A DNA stretch of 32,256 nt, from assembly GCA_913060465.1 (NCBI GenBank), contig CAJXTR010000010.1, positions 1 to 32,256 on the forward strand, read 5' to 3'. Origin of the DNA: an uncultured Cryomorphaceae bacterium. GTDB taxonomy: Bacteria; Bacteroidota; Bacteroidia; Flavobacteriales; Schleiferiaceae. The first letter of the stretch is position 1, and every line of letters begins with the position of its first letter. Under the pieces are notes generated by a model. The model saw only the letters and a program-made list of their open reading frames with translations. It made no database searches and was not told the origin of the DNA. The position numbers and the translations under genes are program-made. Below, one piece after another: positions 18,501-26,368 of the stretch.

Positions 18501-18836
18501 CTGACCATCACGGACACCTTATGCAACCGAAGCTATGTCTTCGATTTTCTTGCTGATATCATCCGAATCGATGGCCGCGTATGGATTCCAAGTGCCTTCA
18601 CCCCTAACGGTGATAAAGACAATGAGCTCTTCGAAATCTACGGGAACAGTTGCTTAGAAGATCCTGTCTTCAGCATTTTCGATAGCTGGGGTAATGAAGT
18701 CTTCCGAAGCGAAGATCCTTTTCATGAATTCTGGGACGGCACATTCAATGGCAAACCACTGCCGCAGGACGTTTATACCTATAGATTTACTGGAGGCGAT
18801 GAGGTTCGAATGGGAACCGTCACCATCATCTACTAA
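15588..18836 (+). CDS. Secreted SBBP-repeat/PKD protein with gliding motility-associated C-terminal domain (T9SS type B sorting)
   Basis: FIPNEGQW N-terminal domain; SBBP-like repeats (YATYLGGTAPD, SSTYLGGTGNDG, WSNYYGGTSDDAG); PKD (WDFGDGQ...HTYPAFATYTATVTAKD); CHU_C tail (VWIPSAFTPNGDKDNELFEIYGN...WGNEVFRS...WDGTFNGKPLPQDVYTYRF). The track start at 15570 is TTG; ATG is at 15588. Confidence 0.92.
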   Translation: MMKRALFFGILGLLLSFSAEAQEAVFIPNEGQWESDFQYKMPLKYGALFFEPGSVQMVLRDAHQVEDLRGHAMHEAGLSLPVDPLKTHAVRLKWLNADPVKSSGIAPLEYYHNYFIGSDSSRWKGGIYPHNALQYTELYEGTKIIFYTADGRLKYDWHLDNPATLNQIKWQYDGATAISLNKEGALIVETSVGEFMESIPVAWGWKDGERVDFGIWYTLKNGTIGFNCESTAKDLDSLVIDPQLIFTSFSGSLTDNWGFSATYDDQGRLYGAGVAFATGYVASTGAFQTTYNDPPGINLGFNPDVTITVFEPQGATMLYATYLGGTAPDHPHSMVVNSSGQLIVLGTTGSSNFPTQNAIQSSNAGGTSVQINGYEFKKSDIFVTRFNTTGSALLSSTYLGGTGNDGLNTAMIENYGDAARGEVVVDQSDNIYITASTNSTNFPSTNCSTCSKAGGQDAIVMKLNAAGSAIQWSNYYGGTSDDAGYSLKYHNGAVFITGGTESGNLPLTSGGYKSTYGGSTDGYIAKFNSATGALLQSTYIGTNTYDQSFILDVDKLGNVYAFGQTLGNYPISTGAWGTPQYRKQFIHKLSNDLTSSSASTAFGSPSGVLNLVPTAFNVDDCLNILLSGWGGVTNNGFRNTTVEQLPVSTDALQSSTNGSDFYFMVLTKNFGSFKYGSYFGGSTSSEHVDGGTSRFDERGRIYQAVCAGCGGNDDLPTTPGAFSETNNSSNCNLGVIKLDFETGIEARAEIDLNYLIDTNCYELTLKLDNNSVNANAYWWDFDQGDTSNIKDPVVTFPNLGTYNVMLVAIDTICDSYDTTYIEIVHDTANFPVTDWIADYVSCDLMREVNFIEQLQDADFYEWDFGDGQNLTTTSRNITHTYPAFATYTATVTAKDSFCDVSAVQNFLIEFDDDANLPTVSITTDSCRYGGVDVFYQNVDSTMLFEWNFAGNKDSGMVPSFRYPESGLEEVYLTITDTLCNRSYVFDFLADIIRIDGRVWIPSAFTPNGDKDNELFEIYGNSCLEDPVFSIFDSWGNEVFRSEDPFHEFWDGTFNGKPLPQDVYTYRFTGGDEVRMGTVTIIY

Positions 18837-19969
18837 GCGGGAGCGTAAAGCTCCTCGAGAACACCCAAAAATTTATCGACGCAGGCTTCTGTATTGAATT
18901 TACTGAAGGAAACACGAACGGGCTGGTAATCTGCCGTCCAAGAGCCTAAAGCTCGAATTACATGGCTGCCTTGGTTCGAACCTGAAGTACACGCACTACC
19001 GCCACTGACGTTAATGCCTTTCATATCAAATGAGAAGGTCAACATGTCGTTTTCCGTTTTTGGGAAAGCGATACTCAAAACGGTGTACAAGCTTTTATCA
19101 AGCTCTGCACTACGGCCAAAAAACTTGGCATCAGGCACTAATCGCCTTACGCCATCAATGACTTTTTGCTTCAGTGCCTCAACCTTTTGCTGGTCATCAG
19201 CCATCTCGTTTGTTGCAATCTCAAAAGCCTTGCCCAATGCGACTATACCGATAGTATTCTCAGTGCCTGCACGCATGTTACGCTCTTGGGCACCACCTTG
19301 AATAAGCGGTTTGATTTTAAGTCCACTTCGAACATAGGCAAACCCTATTCCTTTGGGGCCATGAATCTTATGAGCAGAGCAGGTTAAGAAATCATAGGCA
19401 ACTTCCTTCACGCTAATAGGCAAATGGCCCATGGCCTGCACGGTATCCGAATGGAATAACGCACCATATTTCTTGCAAAGAGCGCTGATTTCAGCAACAG
19501 GGTTTAGGTTACCTATTTCATTATTAGCGAACATCAGGCTGACCAGGGTTTTAGGTCCATTTTGAAGCAATGCTTCGAGTTCAGCCAAGTCTATATCGCC
19601 ATGTTCGTTTACACTTAAATAGGCAGCCTCTACTTCGCCACGTTGCTCCATGAATTCAATAGGGTGACCTACAGCATGATGCTCTATGGTAGTACTGATA
19701 ATGCGCTTTACTCCTAGATCTCGAACACTACAGAATAGCGCCATATTATCAGCCTCAGTACCTCCTGAAGTAAAGAAAATTTCACCCGGCTCTGCTTCCA
19801 GTTTTTGAGCGATGCGCTTACGAACGACCTCGACCTCAACCTTTGCGCCACGTCCACTTACGTGGGTGCTCGACGGGTTTCCAAAATTCTCCATCATACG
19901 CACCATTTCATCCTTCACCCGTGGTTCTAAGGGTGTGGTGGCTGCGTTATCCAAGAAAACTACTTCCAT
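18833..19969 (-). CDS. Cysteine desulfurase (NifS/IscS family)
   Basis: FLDNAATTPLEPRV, FTSGGTEADNMAL, HSDTVQAMGHLP, TCSAHKIHGPKGIGF and SGGSACTSGS (catalytic Cys loop). Confidence 0.94.
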   Translation of the reverse strand: MEVVFLDNAATTPLEPRVKDEMVRMMENFGNPSSTHVSGRGAKVEVEVVRKRIAQKLEAEPGEIFFTSGGTEADNMALFCSVRDLGVKRIISTTIEHHAVGHPIEFMEQRGEVEAAYLSVNEHGDIDLAELEALLQNGPKTLVSLMFANNEIGNLNPVAEISALCKKYGALFHSDTVQAMGHLPISVKEVAYDFLTCSAHKIHGPKGIGFAYVRSGLKIKPLIQGGAQERNMRAGTENTIGIVALGKAFEIATNEMADDQQKVEALKQKVIDGVRRLVPDAKFFGRSAELDKSLYTVLSIAFPKTENDMLTFSFDMKGINVSGGSACTSGSNQGSHVIRALGSWTADYQPVRVSFSKFNTEACVDKFLGVLEELYAPA

Positions 19970-20001
19970 GCTGTTGTAATTAGGTTGCTCAAAGATAGTA
20001 C

Positions 20002-21378
20002 TTAGGCCAATTCTTTGATAATGTCCATAAACTCCTCGCCCAAGGTGGTTGCTTCATCCGTGCTAGGTGCCTCGGTATAAATGCGAACGATGGGCTCTGT
20101 ATTGGATTTACGAAGGTGTACCCAACGGTCTGACCAGGTGATCTTCACTCCGTCAATGGTACTTACCTCTTCGTTTTTGTAGCGTCCTGCTATAGCGGCT
20201 AAGATGCCATCTACATCGAGTTCAGGAGTCAATTCAATTTTCTGTTTCGCCATGTAATACTGTGGGTAGCCCGCACGCAATTCACTCATGGTTTTACCAG
20301 ATTTTGCCAGATGTGTTAAGGCCAAAGCAATGCCCACAAGCGCGTCGCGACCGTAGTGTAGCTCAGGAAGGATGATCCCTCCGTTGCCCTCGCCCCCGAG
20401 AACCGCATTCTGGGCTTTCATTTCATTTACCACGTTCACCTCGCCAACAGCCGAACTAGTGTAGCTGCTTCCTTTGGATTCTGCGAGATCGCGCAATGCT
20501 TTAGATGAGCTCATGTTGCTCACGACATGTCCGGATTGAAGCGACAGTAGGTAATCGGCCACTAAAACGAGCGTGTATTCCTCACCAAACATGGAGCCTT
20601 TCTCATCGACAAAGGCTAATCGGTCCACATCTGGATCAACGACGATACCAAGGTCAAAATTTCCATTCTTAACCACATCTAAAATCTCAGATAAGTGCTT
20701 CTCAAGCGGCTCTGGATTATGTGGGAATCGACCGTGAGGCTCTGGATACAGATTCGTGTAGGTCACCCCCATTTTATCCAAAAGCATAGGAATGGCGATA
20801 CTTCCAGAGCTATGAACTGCATCAATAGCCACATTAAACCCAGCGGCTTTAACTGCGGCAACATCCACAGATTCCAAGGCCAATACCTCGTCGATATGCC
20901 ATTGCATTCCATCTTCACAGGTAGATACCGTACCCAATTCATGAACCTCAGCAAAATCAAGATCAGAACCTTCGGCAAGCTCTAAAATGGCTGCACCATC
21001 TTGGCCTGAAACGAACTCTCCTTTTTCATTGAGTAGTTTTAGCGCATTCCATTGCTCGGGATTGTGCGAAGCAGTAAGAATAATTCCTCCTGCGGCATTA
21101 AATCGTGGCACCAACATTTCTACGGTTGGTGTGGTACTCAAGCCGGCGTTGATGACATTAATTCCCAATCCTTGAAGTGTGCTAATAACCAGCTGTTCGA
21201 GCATAGGCCCTGACGGACGTGCATCACGACCGATAACCACGGTACAATTTTCATGTCGCTGCTTTAGCCAAGCGCCGTAGCCCGCTGCGAACTTTACCGC
21301 ATCTATTGGGGTTAGGTTATCTCCTTGGCTACCTCCAATGGTTCCACGGATTCCAGAAATGGATTTTATAAGTGTCAT
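20002..21378 (-). CDS. glmM: Phosphoglucosamine mutase (phosphohexomutase family)
   Basis: SGIRGTIGG, TASHNPEQWNALKLLN (phosphoserine loop), VDPDVDRLA (metal site), GGEGNGG and RKSNTEPIVRIYTEA motifs. Confidence 0.88.
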   Translation of the reverse strand: MTLIKSISGIRGTIGGSQGDNLTPIDAVKFAAGYGAWLKQRHENCTVVIGRDARPSGPMLEQLVISTLQGLGINVINAGLSTTPTVEMLVPRFNAAGGIILTASHNPEQWNALKLLNEKGEFVSGQDGAAILELAEGSDLDFAEVHELGTVSTCEDGMQWHIDEVLALESVDVAAVKAAGFNVAIDAVHSSGSIAIPMLLDKMGVTYTNLYPEPHGRFPHNPEPLEKHLSEILDVVKNGNFDLGIVVDPDVDRLAFVDEKGSMFGEEYTLVLVADYLLSLQSGHVVSNMSSSKALRDLAESKGSSYTSSAVGEVNVVNEMKAQNAVLGGEGNGGIILPELHYGRDALVGIALALTHLAKSGKTMSELRAGYPQYYMAKQKIELTPELDVDGILAAIAGRYKNEEVSTIDGVKITWSDRWVHLRKSNTEPIVRIYTEAPSTDEATTLGEEFMDIIKELA

Positions 21379-21380
21379 AG

Positions 21381-21430
21381 GGTTATCATTGATTGAGCGC
21401 TAAGATAACCGCATCTTTTACCGGCTGCAA
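21381..21430 (-). promoter_or_regulatory. Candidate glmM promoter overlapping a 7-bp inverted repeat
   Basis: Minus strand TTG (21430-21428), 20 nt, TATCTTAG (21407-21400); the inverted repeat GGTTATC (21381-21387) / GATAACC (21404-21410) overlaps the -7 box. Confidence 0.45.
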
Positions 21431-21537
21431 CGCTATGGCATTGGATTTGCTCACTTGTTAATAACAGTGTGAAAACTTCACCCTAAGCAACCCACTACAG
21501 CCTTCCATTCGGCACACAATGTCGCTATCTTTCTACT

Positions 21538-22827
21538 ATGCGATTTGAGGATCAAGAAACCTTAACATTAGTCAACGCTTTCGAAGAGGCACTAAGCCAG
21601 GGCAAGGAACCCTACTTCGATGTAGAAGACCTAGAACTCATTCTAGACTACTACCTCGACACGGGCTCTTTTGAGCAGACTAAAACCGCATTAGAAGTTG
21701 CCCAAAACATTCATCCACTGGCCTTTACCTTTAAAATCAAGGAGGTCCAATTGGACATTGCGATGAAAGATTTCACGCGGGCAGAAGCAAAATTGAACCA
21801 CTTAGAAGGACTGAACATGCGTTCCACGGAACTCCTCATTGCTCGAGCGACTATATTAATGCACCGCGGTGCGACCAAAAAGGGACTTCAACTCTTGGAC
21901 GAAGCGCTGGAAAACGCTGAGGACCCTATTGAGGTCCTTCAGATGATTGCAGATACTTATCTAAGTCAAGGAGATTATCCGCGTGCCATTAACACCCTTG
22001 TTCAGTGGTGTCGCATGGAGGATGAGGAATTGGACGAGGGAGCGCTCTACCAGTTGGCCATGTGCCTTGACTTCACGAACGAGTATGATCGTGCCATTGC
22101 ATTATTCCAAAGCTTTACCGAGCGTGAACCCTATAATGCCCTACTGTGGTACCAGCTCGGTGCGTTCTACCTACGCCTGAACAATGAAGCTAAGGCAATG
22201 GAGATGTTCCAATGGGCCGTTACAGCTGACGATTCTTTCCACGCCGGTCACTTTGAGATGGGAAGAATCTATGAGCGTAATGAGGAATACATTAATGCTT
22301 TAACCTCCTATAAACAAAGCGTGAATGAGGAATTGCCAAGCGGCTACGTCCATTTCAGAATTGGGATGTTAGAAGCAGAGTTGGGCAGTTTGAATGAAGC
22401 CCTTCGCCAATTCGACCAAGCCATCGCATTGGAGCCTGATATGGACGATGTTCATTTAGAGCGCGCTAGTGTATACGTGGAACTTGAGCAATATGCAGAG
22501 GCTATAAAAGACTACAAGAAGGTTTGGTTGGAAGAAGCCTATGGATCTGAAGATGTATTGGATTTTGTGGAATGCCTCATTGAATTGGACCATCTTGATG
22601 AAGCCATTACTATTCTGTACGATGCTGTAGATAGATTCCCGGATGTCCTTCAATTCAGATTAGTACTTGCAGGCTACCTTTTCGCAACAGATGATATTGT
22701 GAGCGCTAAGGCAGTGTTGGATGACTTGCACTTAAACCGCGATGAACTGCGTACGCTTTTCGCGGAATACTTCCCAGATTTACTCGAAATACCCATCGTA
22801 GCGGCTATTTTAGCAGAACTGAAATAA
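21538..22827 (+). CDS. Tetratricopeptide repeat protein
   Basis: Serial TPR-like helices (ALLWYQLGAFYLRLNNEAKAMEMFQWAV, VHFRIGMLEAELGSLNEALRQFDQAIALEPD, VHLERASVYVELEQYAEAIKDYKKV). Confidence 0.92.
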   Translation: MRFEDQETLTLVNAFEEALSQGKEPYFDVEDLELILDYYLDTGSFEQTKTALEVAQNIHPLAFTFKIKEVQLDIAMKDFTRAEAKLNHLEGLNMRSTELLIARATILMHRGATKKGLQLLDEALENAEDPIEVLQMIADTYLSQGDYPRAINTLVQWCRMEDEELDEGALYQLAMCLDFTNEYDRAIALFQSFTEREPYNALLWYQLGAFYLRLNNEAKAMEMFQWAVTADDSFHAGHFEMGRIYERNEEYINALTSYKQSVNEELPSGYVHFRIGMLEAELGSLNEALRQFDQAIALEPDMDDVHLERASVYVELEQYAEAIKDYKKVWLEEAYGSEDVLDFVECLIELDHLDEAITILYDAVDRFPDVLQFRLVLAGYLFATDDIVSAKAVLDDLHLNRDELRTLFAEYFPDLLEIPIVAAILAELK

Positions 22828-22834
22828 CTCAACA

Positions 22835-23752
22835 ATGCAGAAATACCTCAGCTTGTTTCTCAAGGGTATGGCCATGGGAGCGGCAGATGTTGTACCGGGC
22901 GTCAGCGGCGGCACCATTGCCTTCATTACTAATATCTACGAAACCCTTATCGGGAATCTAAGTAGGTTTGACGGACATGCAGTTAAGCTATTGTTCAAGG
23001 GTGAATTTAAAGCCCTTTGGGAGCACATTGGCGGAACTTTTTTGGCCGTGCTTTTCGCGGGGATCTTTACAAGCGTACTTTCACTCGCTTCGGTATTAGA
23101 CTACGCCCTAGAACACCACCCCACTGCCATTTGGAGCTTTTTCTTTGGACTCGTCTTCGCTAGTATTTTCAGTGTAGGGAAAAATGTCAAGGGCTGGAAA
23201 GGCAAGGATATTGTCGCATTCATCATTGGTAGCGCGATCGCTTTTTGGGTAACAACCCTGCCTGCGGTAGGCGGTACAGAACACCCATTATATTTAATTC
23301 TGTGCGGTGCATTGGCCATTTGCGCAATGATTCTACCAGGAATTAGCGGAAGTTTCATTTTGTTGCTTTTAGGTGCATATGCAACTGTGCTTGGTGCAGT
23401 GAGCGATCGTAATCTTTTGATCATTGCCTATGTCGGCGTGGGTGCAGTGGCCGGGCTGATCACTTTTACGAAACTCCTTAAATGGATCTTTGAAAATTAT
23501 TACAATGTGGCAATTGCCTTATTGACTGGATTTTTATTGGGTTCGCTCAATAAATTGTGGCCTTGGAAATGGGTCGTAGAATACTACGTCAAACATGAAG
23601 GCACGGAAAAGGAAGAATACGTTCCGCTGGTGACGGAGAATATGGTTCCAGGGTCCGATTGGCCTCTCGCACTTGCACTCGCACTCGCCGGCGCGGTGGT
23701 TGTCTTTGCCTTGGAATGGGCAGGTAAGAAAAAGAAAGACCACGCGGCATGA
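22835..23752 (+). CDS. DUF368 membrane protein (PopT-like polyprenyl-phosphate transporter family)
   Basis: GMAMGAADVVPGVSGGTIAFITNIYE and MILPGISGSFILLLLGAY paired motifs; multi-TM. Confidence 0.92.
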   Translation: MQKYLSLFLKGMAMGAADVVPGVSGGTIAFITNIYETLIGNLSRFDGHAVKLLFKGEFKALWEHIGGTFLAVLFAGIFTSVLSLASVLDYALEHHPTAIWSFFFGLVFASIFSVGKNVKGWKGKDIVAFIIGSAIAFWVTTLPAVGGTEHPLYLILCGALAICAMILPGISGSFILLLLGAYATVLGAVSDRNLLIIAYVGVGAVAGLITFTKLLKWIFENYYNVAIALLTGFLLGSLNKLWPWKWVVEYYVKHEGTEKEEYVPLVTENMVPGSDWPLALALALAGAVVVFALEWAGKKKKDHAA

Positions 23753-24483
23753 TCAAACTGGGCCTTGTAGGAACCCCCATCAAACACAGCTTGAGCCCAG
23801 CCCTTCACCAAGGATTTATGGCGGAGGAAGGTGTGAACGGTTCCTACACGCTCATAGAACGTACTAAACTTGATCGAGCAGGCTTTCGGGCTTTGTTTAC
23901 TCAAGAAAACTATCACGGGGTAAACATCACCATCCCATATAAAACCGAGGCTTTGGATTGGGTCGACGATGTCGATCTAGACGCGCAAGCTATCGGAGCC
24001 ATTAACACCGTTGTACTCGAAAACGGTCGCCTTATAGGCTACAATACCGACGTGGTTGGAATTAAAAAGAGTTTGGCGCTATTGGGTGCACCAAAACCCG
24101 CTTTGGTCTTTGGCACGGGTGGCGCGTCGAAAGCAGCCGCACACGTATTGCGCCAGATGGGGGTTGATTTTAAAATAATTGGACGAAATACCACACCGAA
24201 CTACGCAGAACTGCAACCGGAAGAGGCAATGCACTTCAAATGGTGGATCAATTGTACACCCGTCGGCGGCCCCAAATACCTCGGCCATTATTTACCCCTG
24301 CCGATGGCCGTTTTAACCAAGGAATTCGCCATATTTGATATGAATTATGAACCCAAGACTACTCCTTTGATGTTAAAGGGTGAAGAATTGGGCGCCACCA
24401 CCCTTGGTGGGACAATAATGTTAACCGAGCAAGCGAAAAAAGCATGGCAATTATTCCATGCCGCTTACTACAAAACTTTGTAG
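23749..24483 (+). CDS. aroE: Shikimate dehydrogenase
   Basis: GLVGTPIKHSLSPALH, GVNITIPYKTEA, AIGAINTVV, GYNTDVVG and VFGTGGASKAAAHVL motifs; ATGA overlap with the DUF368 gene. Confidence 0.95.
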   Translation: MIKLGLVGTPIKHSLSPALHQGFMAEEGVNGSYTLIERTKLDRAGFRALFTQENYHGVNITIPYKTEALDWVDDVDLDAQAIGAINTVVLENGRLIGYNTDVVGIKKSLALLGAPKPALVFGTGGASKAAAHVLRQMGVDFKIIGRNTTPNYAELQPEEAMHFKWWINCTPVGGPKYLGHYLPLPMAVLTKEFAIFDMNYEPKTTPLMLKGEELGATTLGGTIMLTEQAKKAWQLFHAAYYKTL

Positions 24484-26361
24484 ATGATGAGTCAGGAAGA
24501 AAAAACACCGCAAGAAGAAGCACAGCAACCCGTAGAAAGCAACGTGCAGGAAGTTCCTCAAGAGGAGTCAAACGTTCCAGCGAGTGAAGAGATCTCCGAT
24601 GAACAAGAGGAGGAAGTGAAAGCCGTCGAAGCGGAAGAAGATCATGAAACTCCGAAAGAGCGGAAGCTCGTTATTCCAGATTTTGACGCCCTCAATATTG
24701 AGCAGTGTCTTGAAATCATGTCGACTCACATCAAAGAGCACAGTCCAGAGCGTATTAAGGGGGTTGTTGAAAGTGGGCGATCACGTATTCTTCAAGAGCT
24801 AAATGCAGCTCGAGATGCGGCCAAAGCCACCTTTATTGAAGAAGGTGGTAATACGATAGACTTCCAATACGACCAGCCGGAGCGCAAGCAATTGGGCACC
24901 ATTTATGGCGAATACCGCGATAAGCTTCGCAAGCATTACAGCCAACTCGAAGAAGAGCTCAGCGCTAACCTTGCGACTAAACTTGATATCATCGAGCAAA
25001 TCAAAGGGCTGCCTATGCTCGAGGGTAGTGCAAAACAGAAATACGACACATTCAAGAACCTTCGTGAACGATGGAATGCAACAGGCCTAGTGCCAAAGTC
25101 TGATGCTCGTAACGTTTGGGCTAACTACAATCACCACGTCGATAACTTCTTCGACTACCTCCGCATGGCTTACGATCTCATCGAAATCGACTATCAGAAC
25201 AACCTTCAAGAAAAGATTGCCCTTTGTGAATCGCTTGAAGGCATGCTCGGCAATGGTGCTAATGCTCAAATTTTCAAAGCCCTACAGCAAGCGCACGGCA
25301 AGTGGAAGCGCATTGGTCCAGTTCCACGTGAGAAAAAAGATGAATTGTGGGATAGGTTTAAAGCCATCACCGCTAAAATTCATGAACTGCGTGATTCTTT
25401 TAACGAGGAAATCAAAGCGGCTAACGAAGAAAAAATTGCCGCCAAGCAAGCCGTAGTAGAAAAGATCATTGCGCTAACGGCTGAACTTCCTACAAAACAC
25501 AGCGGATGGCAAAAGGCAAGCAAATCATTAGAATCGCTGCGTGCTGAGTTTAAAAAGATTGGCTTTGTTAAAAGCGAGGAGAACGCTGCAGTTTGGGAGG
25601 CTTATAAAGAGGCACAGCGCAACTTTAACCGTTTGAAAAACGCCTTCTATAAAGAAGAGAAAAAAGCCCAGCGCATCAACCTTGAGAAGAAGCAAGCCCT
25701 CGTTGAACTTGCCGAAAGTTTGAAGGACAGTGAAGACTTTGGAGAAACCGCGAAAGTTTTGAAAAAAGCACAAGCGGACTGGAAGAAATCTGGCTATGTA
25801 CCTAAGAAGGAAGGCGATCAACTTTGGGAAGCGTTCCGAGCAGCCTGTAACCACTTCTTTGACCGCATGCATGGACAAAGAAAGGCGCAAGAAAAACAAA
25901 GCACTGCCGTTCAAAAAGCTAAAGAGGATTTCATTGCAAAAGTGAAGAAAGCCAAAATTTCAAGCTTGGAAGATGCCATCGCCTTAGGTGAGCAATGGGG
26001 CGCCTTGGGTGCCGGCGGAAAGAAAGGTATGGATCAAAGCTTTGATGAAGCGCTCAATGAAAAGCTTGAACCGCTTGGTTTAGGCGCTGAGGCTGTAGAA
26101 GCAGCATTGTTTGAAACCAAGGTGAAGGCTATGGTGGAAGCTGATGACCAAGACGGTCTTTACCGCCAACGCAACTGGATCCGTGAGCAAGCTGATGCAG
26201 CTAAAAAGGAACTCCACCAGCTTGAAAACAACATTGCATTCTTCTCTGCATCTAAGGGAAATCCACTACTCGATGCTGCGTTGGAGAAAATCGAAGCCCA
26301 GAAACAAAAGGTGGCGCACTACACTGCCCTGCGAAAACTATTCAATTCGCTTTTGAAATAA
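24484..26361 (+). CDS. DUF349 domain-containing protein
   Basis: Acidic low-complexity N-terminus, then several ~75-aa coiled-coil units with W..G.VP...D..LW..F / FF..L signatures. Confidence 0.9.
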   Translation: MMSQEEKTPQEEAQQPVESNVQEVPQEESNVPASEEISDEQEEEVKAVEAEEDHETPKERKLVIPDFDALNIEQCLEIMSTHIKEHSPERIKGVVESGRSRILQELNAARDAAKATFIEEGGNTIDFQYDQPERKQLGTIYGEYRDKLRKHYSQLEEELSANLATKLDIIEQIKGLPMLEGSAKQKYDTFKNLRERWNATGLVPKSDARNVWANYNHHVDNFFDYLRMAYDLIEIDYQNNLQEKIALCESLEGMLGNGANAQIFKALQQAHGKWKRIGPVPREKKDELWDRFKAITAKIHELRDSFNEEIKAANEEKIAAKQAVVEKIIALTAELPTKHSGWQKASKSLESLRAEFKKIGFVKSEENAAVWEAYKEAQRNFNRLKNAFYKEEKKAQRINLEKKQALVELAESLKDSEDFGETAKVLKKAQADWKKSGYVPKKEGDQLWEAFRAACNHFFDRMHGQRKAQEKQSTAVQKAKEDFIAKVKKAKISSLEDAIALGEQWGALGAGGKKGMDQSFDEALNEKLEPLGLGAEAVEAALFETKVKAMVEADDQDGLYRQRNWIREQADAAKKELHQLENNIAFFSASKGNPLLDAALEKIEAQKQKVAHYTALRKLFNSLLK

Positions 26362-26368
26362 TAGGGGT

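Noticed and set aside
23231-23242. GCGATCGC palindrome inside the DUF368 gene
   Set aside because: I noticed only this copy and it is in coding sequence; no evidence of a HIP1-like repeat family.
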